Positions 35,150 through 44,481 of a stretch of DNA of 64,000 bases are shown here, in pieces (within the stretch, counting starts at the first letter, position 1; the number at the start of each line of letters is the position of its first letter). A program made the position numbers and the translations under genes. Source of the DNA: Frankia sp. RB7 (GTDB lineage Bacteria > Pseudomonadota > Alphaproteobacteria > Rhizobiales > Xanthobacteraceae); NCBI GenBank assembly GCA_030403585.1, contig JAUEPE010000010.1, positions 104,685 through 168,684 of the forward strand, in the 5' to 3' direction. A model generated the notes under the pieces. It saw nothing but the letters and a program-made list of their open reading frames with translations. It ran no database searches and was not told the origin of the DNA.

Positions 35150-36489
35150 GCCGGACAATGCGTATCCTTGCAAGCCTCGTCGTGATCGCCATCGTCGCGG
35201 TGGCGCTCGGCGTCTTCATCATTCGCGGACCCGCTCCGCTCGATTTCGCCGGCGGCACCAAGGTGGCGCTGGCGGATTATCGCGCCGGCAAGCCCACGGG
35301 CGTGCCGGCCAAGCTTGAAAAGGCTGGCATGGTCGAGCGCGGCGAATATTTAGCGAAGGCGGCCGACTGCATGGTCTGCCACACCAGTCCCGGCGGGAAG
35401 GAGTATTCCGGCGGACTCGGCTTCAAGCTGCCGTTCGGCACGCTCTATTCCACCAACATCACGCCGGACAAGGACACCGGGATCGGCAATTACAGCGACC
35501 AGGATTTTCTCAACGCGGTGCAGCGCGGCAAGCGGCACGACGGCGCCCGGCTCTATCCGGCGATGCCCTACACGTCCTACACCTACATGAGCGACGAGGA
35601 CGTGCTGGCGGTGAAGGCCTATCTATTCAGCCTGCCGGCGGTGCGCGCCAAGCCGCCGGAGAACACGCTGTCGTTCCCGTTCAACCAGCGGTGGGCGATG
35701 ATCTTCTGGTCGGCCGTGTTCAATCCGGACACCCGCTTTGCGCCCGATACGTCGAAGAGCCCGGAATGGAATCGCGGTGCGTATCTGGCGGAAGCGCTGG
35801 CGCATTGCGGCGAGTGCCACACGCCGCGCAATTTGGGCTTTGCGCTGGACAACCGCAAGAAGTTCGCCGGTGCCATCACCGCCGGCTGGCACGCCTTCAA
35901 CATCTCCTCCGACAAGGCCACCGGCCTCGGCAACTGGAGCGACGCGGATCTGATCGCCTATCTGTCGCTCGGCCACGCACCGGGCCACGGCTCGGCCTCG
36001 GGTCCGATGGGCGAAGCCGTCGACCACAGTTTTAGCCAGTTTGCGCCGGAGGACATAAGCAGCATCGTTGCTTATCTGCGCAGCGTGCCGCCGGTCCCCT
36101 CCCCCGATCTTCCCGCCACCACGGCACCCGTCGCGCCCGCCTCGCACAAGGACGGCATCACGGCAGACGCGCGCGGCAAGAACGTGTTCGCCAGCGCCTG
36201 CGCCAGCTGTCACGGCTGGAGCGGCGAGAGCCCGGTGTCGCCGATGGCGACGCTGACCGGCACTTGGGCCGTCAACGACCCCGCCGCCACCAACGTCGCG
36301 CAGATCGTGCTGTCCGGCACCAAGCGGCACACGCCGGATGGTGCGCTGTCGATGCCGGCGTTCGGCAATGCGTATAGCGACGACGAGATCGCGGCGGTGG
36401 CGAATTATGTGACGGCGCGGTTCGGGACGAAGCGCTCGAAGCTGACGGCGAAGGACGTGGCGGAGTTGAGGGAGCAGACGGCGGAGTAG
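35146..36489 (+). CDS. Triheme c-type cytochrome, electron acceptor of molybdenum hydroxylase
   Basis: Protein of 447 aa with an N-terminal membrane anchor or uncleaved signal (ILASLVVIAIVAVALGVFII) and three CxxCH heme sites: CMVCH at residues 75-79, CGECH in the middle and CASCH in the C-terminal domain. It matches the cytochrome subunits of membrane-bound aldehyde/alcohol dehydrogenases and IorAB-type enzymes. It would pass electrons from the exported hydroxylase to the respiratory chain. The start overlaps the large subunit stop by 4 bp. Its last ~0.5 kb is duplicated at 37574-38049. Confidence 0.92.
   Translation: MSRTMRILASLVVIAIVAVALGVFIIRGPAPLDFAGGTKVALADYRAGKPTGVPAKLEKAGMVERGEYLAKAADCMVCHTSPGGKEYSGGLGFKLPFGTLYSTNITPDKDTGIGNYSDQDFLNAVQRGKRHDGARLYPAMPYTSYTYMSDEDVLAVKAYLFSLPAVRAKPPENTLSFPFNQRWAMIFWSAVFNPDTRFAPDTSKSPEWNRGAYLAEALAHCGECHTPRNLGFALDNRKKFAGAITAGWHAFNISSDKATGLGNWSDADLIAYLSLGHAPGHGSASGPMGEAVDHSFSQFAPEDISSIVAYLRSVPPVPSPDLPATTAPVAPASHKDGITADARGKNVFASACASCHGWSGESPVSPMATLTGTWAVNDPAATNVAQIVLSGTKRHTPDGALSMPAFGNAYSDDEIAAVANYVTARFGTKRSKLTAKDVAELREQTAE
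35981..36489 (+). repeat. Direct repeat, copy 1 (3' end of cytochrome c gene)
   Basis: This segment recurs at 37574-38049 in the same orientation with high identity and one 33-nt in-frame gap (missing codons from about 36059). The two copies flank the Fic/VbhA toxin-antitoxin genes. The period is about 1.56 kb. Confidence 0.9.
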
Positions 36490-36548
36490 GTATCGCCGCA
36501 AGCGCCGAAGGTGCTGCAGTTATCGCGCCGCAGTCGCGGTGGCACTGG

Positions 36549-37229
36549 TCAGTGATAGTTGCGCGTCACTGGGGGCGGGACTTCGCCGGTGGCCTGCTTC
36601 GCGGCGCTCAGCAGCTGCTTGGCCAGCATCGCGTTGAGCATATCTTCCAGCTCGCTGACGTCGATCTTGCCCTCTTTGTGATGCTCATCGGCTTTTTCAA
36701 GCGCGGCGTAGTAAGGTGCCTTGTTGGCGGAAATCTGCTCCGGGATGGTCGGCGCACCTGGCAAGAGGCTATCAAGCTTGGCGCTCATCACGACATAGGA
36801 GACGGTGCGCGCAGTGCGGCCATTGCCATCCGCAAACGGATGAATCCAGTTCAGCTTCCAAAGCACATAGGCGCCCAGGTGGTCGGCGTTCATTGCCCAA
36901 TTGCTGTTCACGTACTCGCACATATCCTGGATCTCGTCAGAGACGAAGGCAGCCTCCGGCGGGACGTGCTTGCTCTTGCCGATTGAGACCTTGGTATTAC
37001 GCCACGTACCGGCCAGCGGATGAATGCCGTCGAGCGCGGCCTGGTGCAGCTGCAGGATCAGGTTTGCGCGCAGCCGAAACGGCCGCTCCTTGTCCTTGAC
37101 AAAGGACCGAATCATCTCGACCGCGAGATCGAATTGGCGAATGCCGTTTTCGGCCTCGCGCAGTGCAACCTCGTTTGGGTCTTTCAGGAGTGCCGCGGTC
37201 TCGGCAACGCTGTGCCGATCATCGGTCAC
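36549..37229 (-). CDS. Fic family protein, VbhT-like toxin
   Basis: Protein of 226 aa with a complete Fic catalytic motif HPFADGNGRTAR in the middle. Fic domains transfer AMP (or related groups) from nucleotides to target proteins; VbhT-type toxins AMPylate gyrase and topoisomerase IV. All key residues (His, Gly-Asn-Gly-Arg) are present, so it looks active. It is encoded 7 nt after a small VbhA-like gene, which fits a toxin-antitoxin pair. It runs opposite to the surrounding cytochrome copies, and its GC content and codon use are visibly lower than in the neighbours, consistent with acquisition. Confidence 0.9.
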   Translation of the reverse strand: MTDDRHSVAETAALLKDPNEVALREAENGIRQFDLAVEMIRSFVKDKERPFRLRANLILQLHQAALDGIHPLAGTWRNTKVSIGKSKHVPPEAAFVSDEIQDMCEYVNSNWAMNADHLGAYVLWKLNWIHPFADGNGRTARTVSYVVMSAKLDSLLPGAPTIPEQISANKAPYYAALEKADEHHKEGKIDVSELEDMLNAMLAKQLLSAAKQATGEVPPPVTRNYH

Positions 37230-37236
37230 GGTACGA

Positions 37237-37410
37237 CTACTCGCCTTGATGCAGCTTTTTGTCGAGGCTAGCGATCATCTCGCGGGTGATCAGCTCGTTC
37301 TCGATCTGGGTGTTGCCGTAGGCGAAGCTACGGCGCTGCTCACCGAGCTCGGCCGGCGACATTTCGATTTGGCGAGCCCGCTCAATCAGTTCCTTGAGAT
37401 CATTGGTCAT
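37237..37410 (-). CDS. VbhA-like antitoxin of Fic module
   Basis: Protein of 57 aa, almost entirely helical, with the segment RRSFAYGNTQIENELITREM. This resembles the inhibitory helix of VbhA-type antitoxins, whose Glu in (S/T)xxxE(G/N) blocks the Fic nucleotide site. Here the Glu and following Asn are present (IEN) but the first position is Asn rather than Ser/Thr. The ATG at 37410 has a strong GGGGAG ribosome-binding site; an upstream in-frame start lacks one. It precedes the Fic gene, as expected for such modules. Confidence 0.78.
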   Translation of the reverse strand: MTNDLKELIERARQIEMSPAELGEQRRSFAYGNTQIENELITREMIASLDKKLHQGE

Positions 37411-37573
37411 GAGCTTCTCCCCTTGCAAAGCGATCATAGCGAACCGCCGAGCTTCCTGTAAAGTTCCTAATGTCACGTGAAGGCACGAAGCGCTTGCGTT
37501 AGTCGACTCGCACTAAGATGTCGACCCGAAACGGCCTCATCCAAAGGAATTGGATTGTCCAGGCGATGAGCGC

Positions 37574-38049
37574 CGGGCCATGGCTCGGCCTCGGGTCTCA
37601 TGGGCGAAGCGTTCGACCACCGTTTTAGCCAGTTTGCGCCGGAGGACATCCCGGTGCCCTCACCCGGTCTTCCCGCCACCACGGCGCCGGTCGCACCCGC
37701 CTCGCACAAGGACGGCGTCACGGCGGACGCGCGCGGCAAGAAGGTCTTCGCCAGCGCCTGCGCCAGCTGTCACGGCTGGAGCGGCGAAAGCCCGGTGTCG
37801 CCGATGGCGACCCTGACCGGCACCTGGGCGGTCAACGACCCCGCCGCCACCAACGTCGCGCAGATCGTGCTGTCAGGCACCAAGCGCCACACGCCGGATG
37901 ATGCGCTGTCGATACCTGCTTTCGGCGACGCGTATTCGGACGACGAGATCGCGGCGGTGGCGAACTATGTCACGGCGCGGTTCGGCACCAAGGGCTCGAA
38001 GCTGACGGCGAAGGACGTGGCGGAGTTGCGGGAGCAGACGGCGGAGTAG
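37574..38049 (+). pseudogene. Truncated copy of cytochrome c gene 3' end
   Basis: This is a partial duplicate of 35981-36489 covering only the third heme domain. An ATG-initiated frame (37600-38049, 149 codons) stays open and keeps the CASCH heme site, but there is no signal peptide and no start region equivalent to the parent. A 33-nt segment is missing in frame. It is most likely a non-functional remnant of a segmental duplication, though the intact frame means it is either recent or still under constraint. Confidence 0.85.
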
Positions 38050-38091
38050 CATACAGCGAGATTGACGTGTGATCGCGCGCCAATCTCAACT

Positions 38092-38252
38092 GTCGTCCCG
38101 GACAAGCGAAGCGCAGATCCGGGACCCCCGCGCGAGCGCTTGCGCTCGTCGCGATAACCACAGGGAGTGGTTTGACGAAGACTCGTGGTTACCAGCTTCG
38201 CGCCGCAACTCCTCCCTGTGGTTATGGGTCCCCGCGTTCGCGGGGACGACAC
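38092..38252. repeat. Palindromic intergenic repeat, family C
   Basis: Outer ends GTCGTCCCGGAC and CGGGGACGAC are inverted. Inner arms CGATAACCACAGGGAG and CTCCCTGTGGTTATGGG also pair, so the whole can fold into a long hairpin. It lies between the cytochrome remnant and the convergent phosphodiesterase gene. I recognise the type from this bacterial group. Only one copy is seen here. Confidence 0.75.
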
Positions 38253-38271
38253 CGAGGGTGTTGCGCCGCTC

Positions 38272-39096
38272 TCAGCTCAACCAGAACCTCGGCGTCGCCG
38301 GCTCCAGCCTTCCACCCACACGCACCGGCGCAATCTTCAGCGCAAGTCCCGTCGCATCATCCGTTTCCACCGCAACGCCGCTCAGCGTCGCGACGCCCGC
38401 TGCCGGCTCGAACCGACCCGACGGAATTCCCGACGTGAACCTGCGCAGCGGCTCTTCCTTCTGCATGCCGATGATGGAGTCGTAATCGCCGGTCATGCCG
38501 GCGTCAGTCATGTAGGCCGTGCCGCCTGACAGGATCTGATGATCGGCGGTCGGCACGTGCGTATGCGTGCCGACGACGAGGCTGGCGCGGCCGTCGCAGA
38601 AGAAGCCGATGCCCTGCTTTTCGCTGCTCGCCTCGCAATGGAAATCGACCACGATGGCATCGGCGGCAACGCCGAGCGGACAGGCGCCGAGCTCGCGCTC
38701 GAGCGCGGCGAAGGGATCGTCGAACGGAGTCATGAAGACGCGGCCCAGCGCGTTGACGACGAGCGCATGCTTGCCGTTCTTGGTCTCGACCAGGGCGGCG
38801 CCGCGGCCGGGCGTGCCGCGCGGATAGTTGGCCGGCCGCACCAGGCGCTCCGCGCGCTCGATGAAGACCAGCGCCTCGCGCTGGTCCCAGGAGTGATTGC
38901 CGAGCGTCACCGCATCGGCGCCGGCGTCGAGAAATTCCTGATAGATCGCTTCCGTGATGCCGAAGCCTCCGGCCGAATTCTCGCCGTTGACGACGACGAA
39001 ATCGAGCGACCAGTCCCTGACCATGCCGGGCAGATATTCGGCGATGGCGTTGCGGCCGCTGCGGCCGACGACATCACCCACGAAGAGAATGCGCAA
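38272..39096 (-). CDS. YmdB-like metallophosphoesterase (TIGR00282 family)
   Basis: Protein of 274 aa with the family motifs FVGDVVGRSGR, VNGENSAGGFG, LGNHSWDQRE, VDFHCEASSEK and VVGTHTHVPTAD, which together supply the dinuclear metal site. YmdB-type enzymes hydrolyse 2',3'-cyclic nucleotides or cyclic dinucleotides. The start overlaps the end of the cyclo-ligase gene by 23 bp, so the two are cotranscribed. This order, with 6S RNA and zapA upstream, is common in alphaproteobacteria. Confidence 0.92.
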   Translation of the reverse strand: MRILFVGDVVGRSGRNAIAEYLPGMVRDWSLDFVVVNGENSAGGFGITEAIYQEFLDAGADAVTLGNHSWDQREALVFIERAERLVRPANYPRGTPGRGAALVETKNGKHALVVNALGRVFMTPFDDPFAALERELGACPLGVAADAIVVDFHCEASSEKQGIGFFCDGRASLVVGTHTHVPTADHQILSGGTAYMTDAGMTGDYDSIIGMQKEEPLRRFTSGIPSGRFEPAAGVATLSGVAVETDDATGLALKIAPVRVGGRLEPATPRFWLS

Positions 39097-39670
39097 CTTC
39101 AGAACTCCGGAAATCGAAAACGTCCGATTCCGTTAGCACATAATCCAGCGCCACGTCGTGGGCTAGTGCCGGAACGGTCTCGATCTCTTGCGCTGCAAAA
39201 GCGAGCCCGATGCCGACGATCTGCTTGGCCTTTCGCAGATGCGCGAAGGTGTGGTCATAGTGCCCCGCACCATAGCCGATGCGATGACCAAGACGGTCGA
39301 ACGCCGCAAGCGGCGTCAACATGATGTCGGGGATGATTTCGGCCGCCGCCGGTGACGGCTCGGGAATGCCGAGCGGGCCGAGCATCAGGCGGTCGTTGGG
39401 GTGCCAGATGCGGAAGACCAGCGCCTGGCCGCGCGCGGTGACGCAAGGCAGCGCCAGCCTTGCTCCCGCCTCGGCGAGTTGCCTCATCAACGGCATCGGA
39501 TCGATCTCGCTGCGGATCGGCGAATAGCCGGAGACGACGCTGCCGGGCAGCAGCTTGAACGGCAGCCCGCGCTTGGCGAGTTTCGTGGCCGCGGAGCTGC
39601 GCTTCTTGTCGCTCAGCGCATCGCGTTTAGCGAGGGCCTTGGCGCGGAGTTCGGATTTGGTGTTGGTCAT
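39074..39670 (-). CDS. 5-formyltetrahydrofolate cyclo-ligase
   Basis: Protein of 198 aa that converts 5-formyl-THF to 5,10-methenyl-THF with ATP. The Lys/Arg-rich N-terminus (LRAKALAKRDAL), GYSPIRSEID and the C-terminal GHRIGYGAGHYDHTF are the family's nucleotide and folate contacts. I chose ATG 39670 over an in-frame ATG at 39694, which would only add eight residues. It lies downstream of a 6S RNA candidate, the classic ssrS-ygfA neighbourhood. Confidence 0.93.
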   Translation of the reverse strand: MTNTKSELRAKALAKRDALSDKKRSSAATKLAKRGLPFKLLPGSVVSGYSPIRSEIDPMPLMRQLAEAGARLALPCVTARGQALVFRIWHPNDRLMLGPLGIPEPSPAAAEIIPDIMLTPLAAFDRLGHRIGYGAGHYDHTFAHLRKAKQIVGIGLAFAAQEIETVPALAHDVALDYVLTESDVFDFRSSEVAHSLRG

Positions 39671-39686
39671 GTGCTTCGGTCCCAAC

Positions 39687-39807
39687 GTCATCACCTGAGA
39701 AGTCGGGTGATCCAGTATTCCAGAGGCGGTGGTGATTCACACAATGGCCGCAGCGTACTGGATGCCCCGGTCCTCCGTGCGCAATTGCGCACTAGGCGGG
39801 GCATGAC
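39687..39807. repeat. Palindromic intergenic repeat, family D copy 1
   Basis: GTCATC... with GATCCAGTATTCC and GCGTACTGGATGCC can form a long imperfect hairpin (ATCCAGTA / TACTGGAT). A second copy with the same inner sequences lies at 52115-52208. It sits between the cyclo-ligase gene and the 6S RNA candidate. Confidence 0.8.
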
Positions 39808-39887
39808 ACCTGTTGAACTGGCCGCAATTATTTCGACAAGCACAAACCAAGCAAACAAAAGTGCGAAGCCGCAAACGCCGTTGAAGC

Positions 39888-40056
39888 GGCGATCCCGGAG
39901 TTCCCTACGAAAGTAGGTGGGCACCATATGACCGGGCCCACGGGCCCGGCCAGGGACAGTTCCCTAAAGGATCGATAAGGCCCCGGGGATATATGGCTCC
40001 GGACGCGCGCAGCAGCCTCGCCTGGGCAATGTAACAACGATACTGACGAATCGCCA
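39888..40056 (-). ncRNA. ssrS: 6S RNA (ssrS) candidate
   Basis: The minus strand between zapA and the 5-formyl-THF cyclo-ligase gene, the classic ssrS position, can fold into a long 6S-like rod. A closing stem pairs GGCGAT (40050-40055) with ATCGCC (39888-39893). Inner stems pair TCCGGAG with CTCCGG, and CCATAT with ATATGG. A stable apical hairpin CCGGGCCC/GGGCCCGG follows. The length of about 169 nt fits. The segment GGTGCCCACCTACTTTC looks like the conserved 3' half of alphaproteobacterial 6S RNAs. It would bind sigma-70 RNA polymerase in stationary phase. Ends are approximate. Confidence 0.75.
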
Positions 40057-40069
40057 GCCCAGTGAACGG

Positions 40070-40453
40070 TCAGCCAATGGCGATGCCGTTGCCGACGGTC
40101 CGGTTCAGGACCTGGGTCGACTTCTCGATGCGCTCGGCGGCCGAATTCAGGGCATTCACTACCGCGGTCTGGGTCATCCGGGCGCACTCGACGGCGGCGT
40201 TGCGGAAATCCCGCAGTTCAGTCAGCTCCTGCTCCATGGTGCGGATGCGATTGCCGGCGTCGATCAGCTCGTCGCAGACGGTCAGTGCCGCCATCACGGT
40301 GAGGCGCGCATCGCCGATCTCGCCGAATTTTCCGCGCAGCGACTGAATCCGCGTCTCCAGGCCTTCGGCGAGCTTCAACAGCCGCACCTCCTGGCCCTCC
40401 TCGCAGGCCATGCGGTATTGCCGGGCGTTGATGGTGACGTTGATGTGGCTCAT
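40070..40453 (-). CDS. zapA: Cell division protein ZapA
   Basis: Protein of 127 aa starting MSHINVTINARQYRMACEEG, the ZapA N-terminal beta domain, followed by a long coiled coil. ZapA bundles FtsZ filaments at the division site. The C-terminus is somewhat longer than in enteric ZapA. It overlaps the DUF4164 gene by 4 bp and lies just upstream of the 6S RNA candidate, a conserved arrangement. Confidence 0.92.
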   Translation of the reverse strand: MSHINVTINARQYRMACEEGQEVRLLKLAEGLETRIQSLRGKFGEIGDARLTVMAALTVCDELIDAGNRIRTMEQELTELRDFRNAAVECARMTQTAVVNALNSAAERIEKSTQVLNRTVGNGIAIG

Positions 40454-40740
40454 CCGTCCTCTCCGGTATCGAGTACCGAACGTATCGTCACGATTGCGGA
40501 ATCCAGCCGATCGGAGATCTCGCGGTTGGTGCGCTCGAGCTTGCGCGCCTTCACCAGCGCGCCGTCGAGCTCGTCGGCAAGCCGCGAACGATCAGCGCCC
40601 AGCGCCTGGATTCGCGTCGCGAGCTCATTCTCGTCGCGGTCAGCATCGCGCCTTCGCTCGACCGCGCTCTCAAGCGCGTCCAGCGCCGCCGTGAGCCTGC
40701 GGGTCGCGATCTCGATCTCGACGGCAGAGGACTCCGTCAT
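40450..40740 (-). CDS. DUF4164 coiled-coil protein
   Basis: Protein of 96 aa that is almost wholly a coiled coil rich in Glu, Arg and Ala (ATRRLTAALDALESAVERRR). DUF4164 proteins commonly sit upstream of zapA in Rhizobiales and may be a ZapB-like partner, but no function is shown. The start is ATG 40740 or ATG 40770. The shorter form begins right before the conserved region and is preferred. Neither has a strong ribosome-binding site. Confidence 0.8.
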   Translation of the reverse strand: MTESSAVEIEIATRRLTAALDALESAVERRRDADRDENELATRIQALGADRSRLADELDGALVKARKLERTNREISDRLDSAIVTIRSVLDTGEDG

Positions 40741-41162
40741 AGCGGAACTGTTGGAAACGCGATCGTTCATGCAGTCAGCGGCGAACCTGTGGGCCTTGCC
40801 CGTGGCCTTTGCATCGGGGCTTGCCGACCGGCAAAAGACTCGGTTCGGCAAACGGTTAGAAGCAGAAATTTACGTGGCAAGCTAGCCAAGCGCAACGCCG
40901 CCGCGAAACTATGCACTGCTAGATCGGGATGAGATTCATCCCGATCCAGCAGTTCCTCCTGGGCATGATCTTGCCCGGAAAACCGGCCCTCCACTTTTTC
41001 GGATCATGCCGTAAGCAACTTTTACGGCCAAACCGGCGTTTGATTGCCTTGGCCTGCCGGAACCGAGATGCTATCCCAGCCCCGACTTTCAGTGGCCGAA
41101 AGGCTCCCTTCCGCGCGGGCGCAGTTCGCCGCCAAGCGCCTCATTTCAGACGGATTTCAGAC
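40741..41162. other. Gap of about 420 bp between DUF4164 and tkt genes
   Basis: This divergent region has no supported gene. It includes the family E repeat (40921-41010) and should contain the promoters for both directions. In-frame sequence upstream of tkt has no homology and is taken as non-coding leader. Confidence 0.6.
40921..41010. repeat. Palindromic intergenic repeat, family E
   Basis: It begins with a perfect 11-bp inverted repeat GATCGGGATGA-GAT-TCATCCCGATC (40922-40946). A hairpin GGGCA/TGCCC follows, and then GCATGATC (40963) pairs with GGATCATGC near 41001. I recognise this as a repeat type widespread in Rhizobiales. Confidence 0.75.
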
Positions 41163-43148
<1,986 letters not shown>

Positions 43149-43201
43149 GAGTTGAGCTTGCTCAAAAAAAGGACTACGTCATTCTTCATATGATCAAGCA
43201 C

Positions 43202-43220
43202 CGCCCGGCTGAACCGGGCG
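43202..43220 (+). terminator. GC-rich hairpin after tkt
   Basis: CGCCCGG (43202-43208) and CCGGGCG (43214-43220) form a 7-bp stem with a 5-nt loop in the tkt-gap gap. There is no U-run after it on the plus strand, so it is at best a weak or Rho-assisted terminator, or a processing/stability hairpin. Confidence 0.35.
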
Positions 43221-43318
43221 TCCGCCCCTAAAAAACCCTCGCAGGCGCCTACAGCGCGTTGTGCGGGAAGACTAGGCGTTATCGAGCCCGTCATTGAACG
43301 GTCATAAGGAGATGAAAC

Positions 43319-44326
43319 ATGGCAGTCCGCGTCGGAATTAACGGTTTTGGCCGCATCGGCCGTAACATCCTGCGGGCTATCGCCGAGTCCGGCCGCAAGG
43401 ACATCGAGGTCGTCGGCATCAACGACCTCGGCCCGGTCGAGACCAACGCCCATCTCCTCCGCTTCGACAGCGTCCATGGCCGCTTCCCCGGCACCGTCAC
43501 CGTCGACGGCGACACGATCAGCCTCGGGGCTAACAAGATCAAGGTGATCGCCGAGCGCGATCCCTCGAAACTGCCCTGGAAGGATCTCGGCGTCGACATC
43601 GCGATGGAATGCACCGGCATCTTCACCGCAAAGGACAAGGCGTCCGCGCATCTGACCGCCGGCGCCAAGCGCGTGCTTGTCTCCGCGCCGGCCGACGGCG
43701 CCGATGCCACCATCGTCTACGGCGTCAACCACGACACGTTGACAAAGGACCACATGGTGGTCTCCAACGGCTCCTGCACCACCAACTGCCTGGCGCCGGT
43801 CGCCAAGGTGCTGAACGATCTCGTCGGCATCGAGACCGGCTTCATGACCACGATCCACGCCTACACCGGCGACCAGCCGACGCTGGACACGCTGCACAAG
43901 GATCTCTATCGCGGCCGCGCGGCTGCGATGTCGATGATCCCGACCTCGACCGGTGCCGCCAAGGCGATCGGCCTCGTGCTGCCCGAGCTGAAGGGCAAGC
44001 TCGACGGCGTCTCGATCCGCGTGCCGTCGCCGAACGTCTCGGTGATCGACCTCAAGATCGTCGCCAAGCGCGCCACCGACCCCAAGGAAATCAACGCGGC
44101 GATGAAGCGCGCCTCCGAGCAGCAGCTCAAGGGCATTCTCGGCTACACCAACCAGCCGAACGTCTCGATCGACTTCAACCACGACCCGCACTCCTCGACC
44201 TTCCACGAGGACCAGACCAAGGTGCAGAACGGCACCCTGGTGCGCGTGATGGCCTGGTACGACAACGAGTGGGGTTTCTCGAACCGCATGGCGGACACCG
44301 CCGTTGCGCTGGGGAAGCTGTTGTAA
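43319..44326 (+). CDS. gap: Glyceraldehyde-3-phosphate dehydrogenase, type I
   Basis: Protein of 335 aa with the NAD-binding start [12 protein letters not shown], the catalytic Cys in [12 protein letters not shown] and the C-terminal [12 protein letters not shown]. It interconverts glyceraldehyde-3-phosphate and 1,3-bisphosphoglycerate. A purine-rich AAGGAG precedes the ATG. It lies 170 nt after tkt and just upstream of a small ORF and pgk. Confidence 0.97.
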   Translation: MAVRVGINGFGRIGRNILRAIAESGRKDIEVVGINDLGPVETNAHLLRFDSVHGRFPGTVTVDGDTISLGANKIKVIAERDPSKLPWKDLGVDIAMECTGIFTAKDKASAHLTAGAKRVLVSAPADGADATIVYGVNHDTLTKDHMVVSNGSCTTNCLAPVAKVLNDLVGIETGFMTTIHAYTGDQPTLDTLHKDLYRGRAAAMSMIPTSTGAAKAIGLVLPELKGKLDGVSIRVPSPNVSVIDLKIVAKRATDPKEINAAMKRASEQQLKGILGYTNQPNVSIDFNHDPHSSTFHEDQTKVQNGTLVRVMAWYDNEWGFSNRMADTAVALGKLL

Positions 44327-44336
44327 GGCACGTCCA

Positions 44337-44474
44337 ATGACCCTTCCGGCTTGGATCGGGATTCCTGGCGCGGTCCTATTGATCGCGTTCATTGTCTACG
44401 GCTTTCGCCAAGGCATGAGGGTCACGACCCGGCAGGAAGGGAATCCGCCAGAACGTGACACGCCTGACCGGTGA
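44337..44474 (+). CDS. Small single-span membrane protein, uncharacterised
   Basis: A 45-codon frame begins with ATG 11 nt after the gap stop and ends 7 nt before the pgk ATG. It encodes a short hydrophobic segment ([13 protein letters not shown]) followed by a charged tail rich in Arg, Glu and Asp. The tight fit between two genes and the plausible single membrane helix support it as a real small gene; its function is unknown. Part of the 3' end overlaps the ribosome-binding region of pgk, so translation may be coupled. Confidence 0.55.
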   Translation: MTLPAWIGIPGAVLLIAFIVYGFRQGMRVTTRQEGNPPERDTPDR

Positions 44475-44481
44475 TTTCAGC

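Noticed and set aside
40929..41162. N-terminal extension of transketolase
   Set aside because: The in-frame stretch overlaps the family E repeat and has no transketolase homology. ATG 41163 gives the family-typical start.
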